Positions 24,314 to 32,525 of a stretch of 64,000 nucleotides of DNA are shown here, piece by piece. The notes below the pieces were generated by a model. The model ran no database searches. It had not been told where the DNA came from and worked only from the letters and a program-made list of their open reading frames with translations. Position numbers and translations under genes: made by a program. The stretch is from assembly GCA_045649645.1 (NCBI GenBank), contig JAZRQH010000172.1:1-64000 (forward strand), read 5' to 3'. Source of the DNA: RGIG7300 sp045649645. GTDB taxonomy: Bacteria > Bacillota > Clostridia > Oscillospirales > CAG-272. How positions within the stretch are numbered: the first letter of the stretch is position 1; each line of letters starts with the position of its first letter.

Positions 24314-26095
24314 TTAATTAAGCTTATACTGTAAAGAAAATTCAATAAATTTTTCTTTAAATTCTTCGTTATCGATTGATTTTAAAGCGTGAAGATATTC
24401 GTGTGTATCGTAGCTGTCCTGTACGACTTCGATCATTGTAACGGCAATATTGGAGCAATGGTCGGATACACGCTCAAAGTTTGTAAGCATATCGCTGAGA
24501 ACGAATCCGTGCTCAATAGTGCACTCGCCACCCTTAAGTCTGTTTATATGTCTTGACTTAACCGAAGCGATAATACCGTCAATAACCTGTTCAAGAGGCT
24601 CGACGTTGTTAGCGCCTGAAAGATCGCCGTTGGTATAAGCATCAACAGTCATATTTACGATATCGGTCAATGCTTTACGGGCAACTGCGAGATCGGCAAC
24701 CGCATCTGCTGTAAAGGTGATATTTTTATCGTGCATTTCGCGGGCTACCTTGATAAGGTTAACGGCATGGTCGCCGAGTCTTTCGAAATCTCCGATGGAA
24801 TGAAGCATCTTGGATACCTCAGCGCTGTCCTTGTCAGAAAGCTCGTTTTTGGAGAGCTTGACAAGGAATGTACCAAGCTTGTCCTCGTACATGTCGATAT
24901 CGTCTTCGATCTTGATAATGTCGTTAGCTCTGCGTTCGTCGTAATTGCCGCAGAGATTGATTGCGGCTAAGATACAGGTCTGCGCTTTGCTAGCCATCTC
25001 TATGCATCGGTGTGTGCACTCCTGTATTGCAAAGGCGGGTGTGTTAAGAAGTCTTTCATCGATGAACTCATACTGTTCCTCAACACCCTTCTTATCCTTG
25101 ATAATGATGTTTGCAAGCTTGACAAGCAGCTTCTGGAAGGGAAGGAGAAGAAGTGTAGTAAATACGTTAAATATAGAATGGCATATAGCGATACCGAATG
25201 TATCTATACGTGAGGTGAGGAAATCGTTGAGTAAAAAGTATGCGGGGATGTAAAGCAATAACACTATACATGTACCGATCATGTTGAACATTATATGTAT
25301 ACAAGCAACACGCTTCGCGTTCTTGTTAACACCAATACTCGAGATAAGGGATGTGACACAGGTACCAATGTTCTGACCCATAATGATAGGTACGGCTACA
25401 CCGTATGTAATGGGAGTCGTAGTTGTTCGCATCGCTATGGTGAGGTTCTGCAGAATTGCAACAGAGGCTGCGGAGCTCTGAATGATACCTGTGAATATTG
25501 CACCCACAAGAACGCCTACGATAGGATTGGTGAAGAAACCGAGAATAGGCTTGAAGGTCTCAGGGTTCTCCTCGGCGAATGTAGCTATAGGAGCCATAGC
25601 GTCTCCCATAAGCTCCATACCAAACATAAGTACGCCAAAGCCCACAAGAATGTTACCGATATCCTTTTTCTTGTTGCTCTTAGCCATCATAGTAAGAGCT
25701 ATACCGATGAATGCAAGCAGGGGTGCGAAGGAAGAAGGCTTGAGCAGAGCAATAGGTCCGCTGGAATCAATACCTGTAAGAGAGGTAAGCCACGCCGTAA
25801 GAGTCGTACCGATATTCGAACCCATTATTACACCAACGGTGCTTTCAAGGTTCATTATACCCGAGTTAACAAGACCTACAAGCATAACAGTCAAAGCAGA
25901 GGAAGACTGAATTGCAATAGTTATACCGGCACCGAGCGCCAGACTCTTGGCTGTATTGTTTGTTGCGCTGTTGAGAGTAGACTGCAGTTTTCCGCCTGAA
26001 AGCTTTTCAAGTCCGGAGGACATAACGTTCATACCGAAGAGGAAGAACGCAAGGCCACCAAGCAGCATAAACAACTGAATTAAAATACCTGTCAT
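24314..26095 (-). CDS. Na/Pi cotransporter family protein with PhoU-like C-terminal domain
   Basis: This 593-aa protein is predicted to take up phosphate with sodium. The N-terminal 320 residues hold two inverted Na/Pi repeats with the QSSSA motif: QSSSALTVMLVG (about residue 62) and QSSAASVAILQ (about residue 215), with GxNIGTT/GQNIGTC glycine signatures. The C-terminal region (about 350-560) has two PhoU-like helical bundles (DDIDMYEDKLGTF, HSIGDFERLGDHAVNL and later FERVSDHCSNIA). This matches the YjbB/NptA-PhoU type. A strong promoter lies upstream and SD GAGGTAA precedes ATG 26095. It heads a unit that runs into the sugar transferase and glycosyltransferase genes (16-bp gap). Phosphate specificity is a family inference. 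Confidence 0.9.
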   Translation of the reverse strand: MTGILIQLFMLLGGLAFFLFGMNVMSSGLEKLSGGKLQSTLNSATNNTAKSLALGAGITIAIQSSSALTVMLVGLVNSGIMNLESTVGVIMGSNIGTTLTAWLTSLTGIDSSGPIALLKPSSFAPLLAFIGIALTMMAKSNKKKDIGNILVGFGVLMFGMELMGDAMAPIATFAEENPETFKPILGFFTNPIVGVLVGAIFTGIIQSSAASVAILQNLTIAMRTTTTPITYGVAVPIIMGQNIGTCVTSLISSIGVNKNAKRVACIHIMFNMIGTCIVLLLYIPAYFLLNDFLTSRIDTFGIAICHSIFNVFTTLLLLPFQKLLVKLANIIIKDKKGVEEQYEFIDERLLNTPAFAIQECTHRCIEMASKAQTCILAAINLCGNYDERRANDIIKIEDDIDMYEDKLGTFLVKLSKNELSDKDSAEVSKMLHSIGDFERLGDHAVNLIKVAREMHDKNITFTADAVADLAVARKALTDIVNMTVDAYTNGDLSGANNVEPLEQVIDGIIASVKSRHINRLKGGECTIEHGFVLSDMLTNFERVSDHCSNIAVTMIEVVQDSYDTHEYLHALKSIDNEEFKEKFIEFSLQYKLN

Positions 26096-26137
26096 ATTTA
26101 CTTACCTCGTAATAATTTTGTATTTACATACATATTG

Positions 26138-26166
26138 ATTATACAATATTTTTTTGTTTTTGGCAA
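26138..26166 (-). promoter_or_regulatory. Predicted sigma-A promoter for the Na/Pi symporter gene
   Basis: On the minus strand TTGCCA (26161-26166) and TATAAT (26138-26143) are separated by 17 nt, about 43 bp from the start codon. Confidence 0.75.
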
Positions 26167-26167
26167 T

Positions 26168-26199
26168 AGAAAAAGCAGTTTTCTTGACGAAAAAACTGC
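26168..26199 (-). terminator. Terminator after bioY
   Basis: GCAGTTTT (26175-26182) pairs with AAAACTGC (26192-26199). On the minus strand the stem is followed by a run of five T, directly after the bioY stop. Confidence 0.82.
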
Positions 26200-26205
26200 A
26201 AATTT

Positions 26206-26709
26206 CTATATTATAATTTTTTTAACTTTTTGATATATCATCAAAGACATTACTATCTTTATGATATCGCCGGGTATAAAAGGAAGAACGCATAAAGTGA
26301 ATGCTGTTATGATAGCTTCGTTGAAGTATACAGAATACCCGATACAACCAATAATATATAGGGAGATCACACCCATTATCGATCCGAAAATGCGTGTGGT
26401 CTTACCTCTATTGAAATGCGATACGCAAAGTGTTAAAGGAATGTACCCGATTATAAAGCCTCCTGTAGGACCGAGGATATGTCCAATACCTCCGTTAAAT
26501 CCCGAAAACACAGGTAAACCCATACAACCAAGAATTATATATATCATAACAGATAAAAGCGAAGTTCGCACGTCACATATCAACGCGATAAGATATATTA
26601 TCAAAGTAGCAAAGGTTATCGGAACAGCATTAAGCGGAATAGCTATCGGACACAGGACACACATAAGTGCAGCCGAGATCCCGCACATCACAAGGTTTTT
26701 ACTCCGCAT
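26206..26709 (-). CDS. bioY: Biotin transporter substrate-binding component BioY
   Basis: This 167-aa integral membrane S-component of an ECF-type transporter captures biotin. It has about six membrane segments, the early PIAIPLNAVPITFATL segment and the strongly conserved GCMGLPVFSGFNGGIGHILGPTGGFIIGY region (about residues 61-90), both diagnostic of BioY. The start ATG 26709 overlaps the glycerol kinase stop by 11 bp. An alternative ATG lies 21 bp downstream and cannot be excluded. It is the last gene of a dagK-like/glpK/bioY unit. No EcfA/EcfT genes are near, so it must use a shared module encoded elsewhere or work alone. I see no BirA-type operator, and biotin control is not evident. Confidence 0.9.
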   Translation of the reverse strand: MRSKNLVMCGISAALMCVLCPIAIPLNAVPITFATLIIYLIALICDVRTSLLSVMIYIILGCMGLPVFSGFNGGIGHILGPTGGFIIGYIPLTLCVSHFNRGKTTRIFGSIMGVISLYIIGCIGYSVYFNEAIITAFTLCVLPFIPGDIIKIVMSLMIYQKVKKIII

Positions 26710-28192
26710 AAGACAAAGTTCGTTTTACAGCGTTATGCCAGCCGTTAATCTTTTCGTCAAAAACGTTCGGTCTCATACTGGGGGTAAAACGTTTGGAAAT
26801 GTCTTTGCCTTCCTTGATGCTTTCCTTTGATTCAAAGAATCCTGTAGCAAGACCTGCCAGATAAGCGGCGCCCAAGGCTGTTGATTCAATGCAAGCGGGA
26901 CGGTTTATAACAGAATTCAATATATCCGACTGGAATTGCATAAGTAGATTGTTGGCGCATGCACCTCCGTCGACGTTAAGCTCAACCAGCTTGATGCCAG
27001 CGGATCTTTCCATCGCTTTAATAACATCGTAGCTCTGGTATGCAATCGACTCCAGCGCTGCTCTTGTTATATGATGCTTATTTGTACCTCTGGTCAGACC
27101 TACCATCGTTCCTTGCGCATACTGATCCCACCACGGAGCACCTAGTCCCGTAAAAGCAGGAACAAGGTAGACGCCCGTCGTATCATCAACTTTAGATGCT
27201 ACAAGCTCGCTGTCTGCTGCCGAGGTGATAAATCCAAGCTGGTCGCGGAGCCACTGGATAACTGCGCCGCCAACAAAGACAGAGCCCTCAAGGGCGTAGG
27301 TAACTTTACCGTCTATACCCCAAGCGATGGTTGAAACGAGACCGTCATCGTTGATGTGAGGTGTGTTTCCTGTATTTAAAAGCAAGAAGCATCCGGTACC
27401 GTAAGTATTCTTAGCTTCTCCCTCGTTGAAACAGGTCTGTCCGAAAAGGGCAGCCTGTTGATCACCTGCGATGCCTGTTACGGGGACCGAAACTCCTGTA
27501 ACTAAAGCAGACGTTTTGCCGAACATACCTGATGACGGTAAAACTTCGGGAAGCATTATCTCGGGTATACCGAACAACTCAAGCAGCTCTTTATCCCAGC
27601 AAAGCTCTGTTATATTATAAAGCATTGTCCTCGATGCATTGGAATAATCTGTTGCGTGAATCTGCCCGTCAGTAAGCTTCCACAGAAGCCACGTATCTAC
27701 GGTACCGCACAAAAGCTCACCCTTTTCTGCACGTGGTCTTGCGCCTTCTACGTTATCGAGGATCCATTTAAGCTTTGTAGCAGAAAAATACGCATCTATA
27801 ACAAGCCCTGTCTTGGATTTGATCATATCGGCATAACCGTTGCTCTTTAGTAAATCGCAGAATTCGGCTGTTCGTCTGCACTGCCATACTATAGCGTTGT
27901 ATACCGGTTCGCCGGTATACTTATCCCATACGATAACTGTTTCGCGCTGATTGGTAATTCCTATAGAATCGAGATCCTCAAAGCCTAACCCTGCCTTTTC
28001 GAGTGCTTCCTTGGCTACTGTTATCTGAGTATTCCATATTTCATCGGCATTGTGCTCAACAAGCCCGGGAGCAGGGAATATCTGAGTAAATTCCTTTTGA
28101 GATACGGTTACTATATTACTTTTTTTGTCAAAGATTATAGCTCTTGAACTTGTCGTACCCTGATCAAGGGACATAACGTAATTCTTATTCAT
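26699..28192 (-). CDS. glpK: Glycerol kinase
   Basis: This cytoplasmic FGGY-family enzyme phosphorylates glycerol to sn-glycerol 3-phosphate. The 497-aa length is standard. Motifs include the phosphate-binding LDQGTTSSRAIIFD start, TNQRETVIVWD, WQCRRTAEFC, the AGDQQAALFGQTCF region and the DGGACANNLLMQFQSDIL FGGY signature near the C-terminus. In low-GC Gram-positives GlpK can be activated by PTS phosphorylation on a His in a conserved loop; I have not assigned that residue here. It starts 1 bp after the lipid-kinase stop and overlaps bioY. No glpF or glpD is present, so the role may be glycerol 3-phosphate supply for lipids, consistent with the lipid kinase next to it. Confidence 0.95.
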   Translation of the reverse strand: MNKNYVMSLDQGTTSSRAIIFDKKSNIVTVSQKEFTQIFPAPGLVEHNADEIWNTQITVAKEALEKAGLGFEDLDSIGITNQRETVIVWDKYTGEPVYNAIVWQCRRTAEFCDLLKSNGYADMIKSKTGLVIDAYFSATKLKWILDNVEGARPRAEKGELLCGTVDTWLLWKLTDGQIHATDYSNASRTMLYNITELCWDKELLELFGIPEIMLPEVLPSSGMFGKTSALVTGVSVPVTGIAGDQQAALFGQTCFNEGEAKNTYGTGCFLLLNTGNTPHINDDGLVSTIAWGIDGKVTYALEGSVFVGGAVIQWLRDQLGFITSAADSELVASKVDDTTGVYLVPAFTGLGAPWWDQYAQGTMVGLTRGTNKHHITRAALESIAYQSYDVIKAMERSAGIKLVELNVDGGACANNLLMQFQSDILNSVINRPACIESTALGAAYLAGLATGFFESKESIKEGKDISKRFTPSMRPNVFDEKINGWHNAVKRTLSYAE

Positions 28193-28193
28193 A

Positions 28194-29066
28194 TCAACCT
28201 ATATATGTAATAGCATCCGGTACTACTTCAATCTCTACGTTTTCGGCATCCTCGAGCTCGCCGTCTATACATATTGCTCTGATACCGCTGACACATACCT
28301 TCTTGCATCTAATATATTTAATGATGTCCGAGAACTTTGGCTTTACTTCTCTTGTTTTGGTATCAATATAAGTACCGCTTCGGTATTCACCGACAACCGA
28401 AACGAACCTCGCTTTTGAAATATTTGAAACTATAAGCATATCAAGTAGTCCGTCGTCGAGCTCAGCTAAGGGCAGAGCGTTGAAGCCGCCGCCGCAGAAG
28501 GAGCCGTTTGCGACAGGACAGAGAAGATAGTCGCCGTTATACTCTGTCTCAACGTCGTTTTCGTCAGTGATCTTAAGGTTCATGCTCTGACCCATTTTAT
28601 GAAGAAGTACGTTTCCTATACCCATAATGTAAGCCATGCTTCCGCCAATGAGCTTTCTGTTTTTGTATAACTGAGTTTTTTCAACCACGCTGCAGTCAAA
28701 GCCAATGTTTATCATATTTACGGCATAGCGGCCGTTATATCTGATGAGGTCTATTCTATGTTTCTTTTTTTCAGATTTGAAATTCTTCACAAAATCATTG
28801 CCGGAACCGGTCGGCGCAACGCTGAAATATGCTCGGTCTGAAGCTCCTGCAGACATAATTCCGTTCACTACCTCGTTTATAGTACCGTCGCCTCCGCATG
28901 CGATGAAATGTAATTCACCTTCATATTCTTCGCAAAATCTTTTAACAGCGTTTTCGGCATCGCGTATACCTGTGGTGGTGTATCGGATTATCTCATCCTT
29001 TGATAGCCTAACATCCTCAGCGCGGCCGTGTCCTGCCTTGGGATTGATTATCTGAATTATTTTCAT
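28194..29066 (-). CDS. Diacylglycerol/lipid kinase family protein (DgkB/YegS-like)
   Basis: This 290-aa soluble lipid kinase recycles diacylglycerol or a related lipid to its phosphate. The N-terminal NPKAGHG motif and the nucleotide-binding GGDGTINEVVNG motif (about residues 59-70) mark the DAGK catalytic domain. APTGSGNDFVKNF and the later VANGSFCGGGFNALPLAELDDGLLDM are also family hallmarks. SD AAGGAG precedes ATG 29066. The divergent guaB gene and two back-to-back promoters share the 140-bp gap. It is the first gene of a three-gene unit with glpK and bioY. Substrate choice (diacylglycerol versus another lipid) cannot be read from the sequence. Confidence 0.9.
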   Translation of the reverse strand: MKIIQIINPKAGHGRAEDVRLSKDEIIRYTTTGIRDAENAVKRFCEEYEGELHFIACGGDGTINEVVNGIMSAGASDRAYFSVAPTGSGNDFVKNFKSEKKKHRIDLIRYNGRYAVNMINIGFDCSVVEKTQLYKNRKLIGGSMAYIMGIGNVLLHKMGQSMNLKITDENDVETEYNGDYLLCPVANGSFCGGGFNALPLAELDDGLLDMLIVSNISKARFVSVVGEYRSGTYIDTKTREVKPKFSDIIKYIRCKKVCVSGIRAICIDGELEDAENVEIEVVPDAITYIG

Positions 29067-29095
29067 AATTGAACTCCTTGCATATAACTAATAGC

Positions 29096-29124
29096 ATTAT
29101 ACAACAATTTTCCTGTATTTTCAA
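29096..29124 (-). promoter_or_regulatory. Predicted sigma-A promoter for the lipid kinase-glpK-bioY unit
   Basis: On the minus strand TTGAAA (29119-29124) and TATAAT (29096-29101) are separated by 17 nt. It lies back to back with the guaB promoter. Confidence 0.78.
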
Positions 29125-29147
29125 CAATAAAAATTAATAATTTTGTG

Positions 29148-29176
29148 TTGACTTAAGGGTTTAAATGATATATAAT
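29148..29176 (+). promoter_or_regulatory. Predicted sigma-A promoter for guaB
   Basis: TTGACT (29148-29153) and a perfect TATAAT (29171-29176) are separated by 17 nt, 30 bp from ATG 29207. No purine riboswitch-like structure fits in the short leader. Confidence 0.82.
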
Positions 29177-29206
29177 AGTTAAAATATAATTATTGGAGGT
29201 CCAAAG

Positions 29207-30679
29207 ATGAGTTTTGATGAGTCCTATAAGTTCACTAAAGAAGCTTTAACATTCGATGACGTGCTTCTTATCCCCGCAAAAAGTTCTGTTCTTCCTGCTG
29301 ATATCAAGCTTGGTACAAGACTGACAAAGAAGATTACACTTAACGTGCCGATCATGTCAGCTGCTATGGATACCGTTACCGAGTCCAATATGGCTATTGC
29401 CATCGCACGTGAGGGCGGTGCAGGCGTTATTCATAAGAATATGCCCCTTGAGCGTCAGGTCGATGAGGTTGAGCGTGTAAAGAGAAGTGAGAACGGAGTT
29501 ATTCTTGATCCTTTGTTCCTCTCTCCCGATAATTATGTTTATGAAGCTGAGGCTCTTATGGCTAAGTATAAGATCAGTGGTGTGCCGATCTGCGATGAGG
29601 ACCGTAAGCTTGTTGGTATTATAACAAACCGTGATATGCGCTTCCTTAACTCTATGGATATGAAGATCAAGGAAGTAATGACCAAGGATAATCTTGTAAC
29701 CTCCAAGGTTGGCACTACACATGCTGAGGCTCAGGAGATCCTGCGTCAGCATAAGATAGAAAAGCTTCCCCTTGTTGATGATAATTACGTTCTTCGTGGA
29801 CTTATCACTATCAAGGATATCGAAAAAGGAACTAAGTACCCCAACTCTGCCAAGGACGCTAACGGCAGACTTCTTTGCGGCGCTGCTATCGGAGCTACCA
29901 AGGACGTTCTTACACGTGCCGAAGCTTTGCTCAAGGCAGGTGCTGACTTCCTCGTTCTCGACTCTGCTCACGGACATTCCATGAACATTCTCAAGAGCAT
30001 CAAGATGGTGAAGGACGCATTCCCTGAAGCTCAGCTTATCGGCGGCAATATTGCAACTGCAGAAGCTGCTGTTGATATGATCAAAGCCGGCGTTGACGCG
30101 GTTAAGGTTGGTATCGGCCCCGGTTCCATCTGTACAACACGTGTCGTTGCGGGTATCGGTGTTCCTCAGGTTACTGCTATCTTCGACGTTGCAAGGGCTT
30201 GTAAGGAATATGATATTCCCGTTATTGCAGACGGCGGTATCAAGTACAGCGGTGATATCACTAAGGCGATCGCTGCCGGAGCAGACGTTATCATGGTTGG
30301 TTCTCTCCTTGCCGGTTGTGAGGAGAGCCCCGGCGATACTGAGATCTATCAGGGCAGACGCTTTAAGCTTTACCGCGGCATGGGCTCGCTTGCGGCTATG
30401 GAAAAAGGCTCCAAAGACAGATACTTCCAGGAGAACAATAAGAAGCTCGTTCCCGAAGGCATCGAAGGTCGCGTACCCTATAAGGGAAGAGTTGCAGATA
30501 CCATTTACCAGCTTCTCGGCGGTCTTAGAAGCGGTATGGGTTACTGTGGATGCGAAACTGTCGAGCTTCTCAAGGAAAACGGTCAGTTTGTTCGTATCAC
30601 AGGTGCAGGTCTTAAGGAATCTCATCCTCACGACGTATCAATTACCAAGGAAGCACCCAACTACAGCACAATGTCATAA
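29207..30679 (+). CDS. guaB: IMP dehydrogenase
   Basis: GuaB oxidises IMP to XMP with NAD+, the committed step of GMP synthesis. The 490-aa product has the TIM-barrel catalytic domain interrupted by two CBS domains (about residues 95-215). The IMP-contacting GVDAVKVGIGPGSICTTRVVAG segment contains the catalytic cysteine, followed by ADGGIKYSGDITKA, the flap YRGMGSLAAM and the RVPYKGRV arginine flap. SD GGAGG precedes ATG 29207. It is a single-gene transcript: its own promoter is upstream and a strong hairpin terminator follows at 30691. Codon use is that of a highly expressed gene. Confidence 0.97.
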   Translation: MSFDESYKFTKEALTFDDVLLIPAKSSVLPADIKLGTRLTKKITLNVPIMSAAMDTVTESNMAIAIAREGGAGVIHKNMPLERQVDEVERVKRSENGVILDPLFLSPDNYVYEAEALMAKYKISGVPICDEDRKLVGIITNRDMRFLNSMDMKIKEVMTKDNLVTSKVGTTHAEAQEILRQHKIEKLPLVDDNYVLRGLITIKDIEKGTKYPNSAKDANGRLLCGAAIGATKDVLTRAEALLKAGADFLVLDSAHGHSMNILKSIKMVKDAFPEAQLIGGNIATAEAAVDMIKAGVDAVKVGIGPGSICTTRVVAGIGVPQVTAIFDVARACKEYDIPVIADGGIKYSGDITKAIAAGADVIMVGSLLAGCEESPGDTEIYQGRRFKLYRGMGSLAAMEKGSKDRYFQENNKKLVPEGIEGRVPYKGRVADTIYQLLGGLRSGMGYCGCETVELLKENGQFVRITGAGLKESHPHDVSITKEAPNYSTMS

Positions 30680-30690
30680 TCAATATATTA

Positions 30691-30724
30691 AAAATCACCT
30701 GCATTCGATGCAGGTGATTTTTTT
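30691..30724 (+). terminator. Terminator after guaB
   Basis: A perfect 14-bp stem (30691-30704 with 30708-30721) and a TCG loop is followed by more T. The A-rich 5' flank could also serve the DUF1540 gene that converges from the right. Confidence 0.92.
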
Positions 30725-30728
30725 GCAG

Positions 30729-30905
30729 TTACTTTTTCATGAACGACTGGCAATCTGTACATTCAGGCATTGTGGGGTTTGCTTCGTGTGTGCCAACCTT
30801 GATAGAATTGAGAGAACAGTAATTTGCGTTATCGCAGTGATACTTGCACTCGGTTACTGTACACTCAATAGAGTTATTTGCTTTGGTGTTATCGCAACAT
30901 GCCAT
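30729..30905 (-). CDS. Small cysteine-rich DUF1540-family protein
   Basis: This 58-aa protein has Cys at positions 3, 4, 15, 20, 24, 30, 49 and 52. The phrases IECTVTECKYHC, NYCSLNSIKVGTHEA and ECTDCQSF match DUF1540, a small probably metal-binding domain of unknown function that is common in Clostridia, sometimes linked to spores. It reads from ATG 30905 to TAA 30729 on the minus strand, with a strong SD GGGAGG about 12 nt before the start. That SD forms the 3' arm of a hairpin (30910-30961) that looks like the terminator of the DivIVA-like gene upstream. No separate promoter is evident, so it may be made by read-through. Confidence 0.8.
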   Translation of the reverse strand: MACCDNTKANNSIECTVTECKYHCDNANYCSLNSIKVGTHEANPTMPECTDCQSFMKK

Positions 30906-30909
30906 AATA

Positions 30910-30961
30910 AAAAACCTCCCTTCATGTGCTTGAAAATAGTTTGTGCACCGGGGAGGTTTTT
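30910..30961 (-). terminator. Terminator-like hairpin that also contains the DUF1540 ribosome binding site
   Basis: On the minus strand an 11-bp perfect stem (30951-30961 with 30910-30920) encloses a 30-nt loop with a smaller GTGC/GCAC pairing. A T-run follows the stem. The 3' arm contains GGGAGG, the SD of the gene at 30729-30905. It begins 4 bp after the DivIVA-like stop codon. Confidence 0.7.
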
Positions 30962-30964
30962 ATT

Positions 30965-31609
30965 CTATTTTTTAATCTGTCTTCTGATGTTTGATCTCAA
31001 TTCGTCTATTATAGATCTGCTTCTGCCGGACAATTCGTTCTTGATCTGAGAAGGAGCACGCTTAACTGCCTGCTTTCTGATCTCAATTGCCTCTGCGATT
31101 ATCCTATCAGCTTCTTCCTTGGCAAAGGCGAATATTTCGTCAATATTATCGCATATTGAATCATATTTCTGAGCCTTTTCTATCACGGAATCATCAAAAG
31201 TATTATTATGTGTGGATTCCGTAATAGGAGCAGAGCAGGGTACAACAGGCTTATTTTTGAAATCTTCAATAATGGAATTAGCCATATCAAGCTTATAATT
31301 TGCGTTATCTACAGCGGATTTCATTCCGTCAATAATGGCATCCTTTTCTGTCAAAGATGTCTCAAGAGATGATATGTTGTCCTTAAGCTCAGATATCTGA
31401 ATTTCAAGACTGACAATTTGAGCTTTGTCATCCTCGGATGATGCTATCTGCTCGCTAAGCTTTTCGATGTCGTTTTCAAGATTTCTGATCCTTGAATTAT
31501 ATTCTTCTTCGAGCTTATTGAATCTTATATTCTCGCGGGAAATGAATTCATTTACATCGTTTCTATCATAACCGCGTCCTCGACGGCGGAACTCAACAGG
31601 CTTATCCAT
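30965..31609 (-). CDS. DivIVA-family coiled-coil protein
   Basis: This 214-aa protein carries the DivIVA membrane-curvature domain at its N-terminus (VEFRRRGRGYDRNDVNEFI, with the conserved Arg-Gly-Tyr-Asp then acidic-x-Phe spacing). A long coiled coil follows (about residues 35-100). A central linker contains PCSAPITESTHNN, then a second helical region (about 135-214) rich in Arg/Lys near the end. DivIVA proteins mark poles or septa and recruit division or cell-wall proteins. It is shorter and more basic at the C-terminus than DivIVA of B. subtilis and could instead be a GpsB/SepIVA-like member. It starts 11 bp after the nucleotidyltransferase stop, so the two are co-transcribed. Confidence 0.82.
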   Translation of the reverse strand: MDKPVEFRRRGRGYDRNDVNEFISRENIRFNKLEEEYNSRIRNLENDIEKLSEQIASSEDDKAQIVSLEIQISELKDNISSLETSLTEKDAIIDGMKSAVDNANYKLDMANSIIEDFKNKPVVPCSAPITESTHNNTFDDSVIEKAQKYDSICDNIDEIFAFAKEEADRIIAEAIEIRKQAVKRAPSQIKNELSGRSRSIIDELRSNIRRQIKK

Positions 31610-31620
31610 TATATTTTTCC

Positions 31621-32364
31621 TTATCTTGATTTAAGAATTTTTTCTACAAGCGCAAGGTCATCGGGAGTGTTTACACCAACGAGCTCATCATCATCGTATG
31701 TGATAAATGCATTTACCTTTTCGCCCATCTTTGCAATTGCAGGAGGAACGTCGGTAAGATAATATTCACCTGCTGCATTGTTACAGTCGATCATCTTAAG
31801 ACCTTCGCGGAGAGCATCAGCATCAAATACGTATGTACCGATATTAAGCTCTGTGATCTTCTTTTCTTCCTCTGTACAATCCTTTTCCTCTCGGATGTCG
31901 ATAACGTTACCGTTTTCATCTCTTATAATACGGCCGTAGGGAAGTCTGAGCTTGGTATCGCTGGAAAGAAGAGTAGCCTTATTACCTTCGCTCTCGTGCA
32001 TATTAATAATGCCTTCAACTGTGGAAAGCTTGATAACAGGAGCATCTCCGCAAACGATAAGAATATCGCCGTGATAATCCTTGAAATTTTCGTCCTCAAG
32101 ACCGCACATTACAGCGTAACCTGTACCGTAAGCTGCATCGCCCTGTCTCTGGAAGGAGCAGCCCATATCTTTGTAATAATCCTCAACCATTTCGCTCATA
32201 AAGCCGGTTACTACAGTTATGTCCTTTTTGTCTATCATAGGCATAGCTTCGAAAACGTAGTCAAGAAGAGGCTTGTCGTTAGCACGACGGAGAACCTTGG
32301 GCATAGGGTTGCCTGCCTCCTGTAATCTTGTTCCTTTTCCTGCTGCCATAATTATTGCTTTCAT
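31621..32364 (-). CDS. Stand-alone sugar-phosphate nucleotidyltransferase (GlmU N-terminal-like)
   Basis: This 247-aa protein equals the pyrophosphorylase half of GlmU. It starts with IIMAAGKGTRLQ and PKVLRRANDKPLLDYVF, then DAAYGTGYAVMCG, the metal-binding ILIVCGDAPVI, LPYGRIIRDENGNVI and INIGTY-like TELNIGTYVFD, and ends GVNTPDDLALVEKIL. In full GlmU the left-handed beta-helix acetyltransferase domain follows; here the gene stops, so any acetyltransferase would have to be separate. The predicted reaction is UTP (or another NTP) plus GlcNAc-1-phosphate (or a related sugar phosphate) to the nucleotide sugar. It has its own promoter upstream and is paired with the DivIVA-like gene, which is consistent with an envelope role. 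Confidence 0.85.
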   Translation of the reverse strand: MKAIIMAAGKGTRLQEAGNPMPKVLRRANDKPLLDYVFEAMPMIDKKDITVVTGFMSEMVEDYYKDMGCSFQRQGDAAYGTGYAVMCGLEDENFKDYHGDILIVCGDAPVIKLSTVEGIINMHESEGNKATLLSSDTKLRLPYGRIIRDENGNVIDIREEKDCTEEEKKITELNIGTYVFDADALREGLKMIDCNNAAGEYYLTDVPPAIAKMGEKVNAFITYDDDELVGVNTPDDLALVEKILKSR

Positions 32365-32405
32365 TTTATTTTACCTCCAAGGCAGATAATAATTCATACT
32401 AATTA

Positions 32406-32434
32406 AGTATATCATACAAATTTACAAAAGTAAA
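32406..32434 (-). promoter_or_regulatory. Predicted promoter for the nucleotidyltransferase-DivIVA unit
   Basis: On the minus strand TTTACT (32429-32434) and TATACT (32406-32411) are separated by 17 nt; SD GGAGG follows before ATG 32364. Confidence 0.65.
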
Positions 32435-32483
32435 TATTAACACGAAAAAAATAGAGAATAGTTTATATATTTTTTAAAATCTA

Positions 32484-32512
32484 TTGTAATTTACACCCCG
32501 TTATGATATAAT
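32484..32512 (+). promoter_or_regulatory. Predicted promoter for tRNA-Val
   Basis: TTGTAA (32484-32489) and TATAAT (32507-32512) are separated by 17 nt, ending 13 bp before the tRNA. Confidence 0.75.
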
Positions 32513-32525
32513 CTAATTAATGAAT

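Noticed and set aside
25295..25999. A 234-codon open frame on the plus strand inside the Na/Pi symporter gene
   Set aside because: It is antisense to clearly conserved membrane repeats with the QSSSA motif, and its product is low in complexity and Cys/Arg-rich with no matching family.
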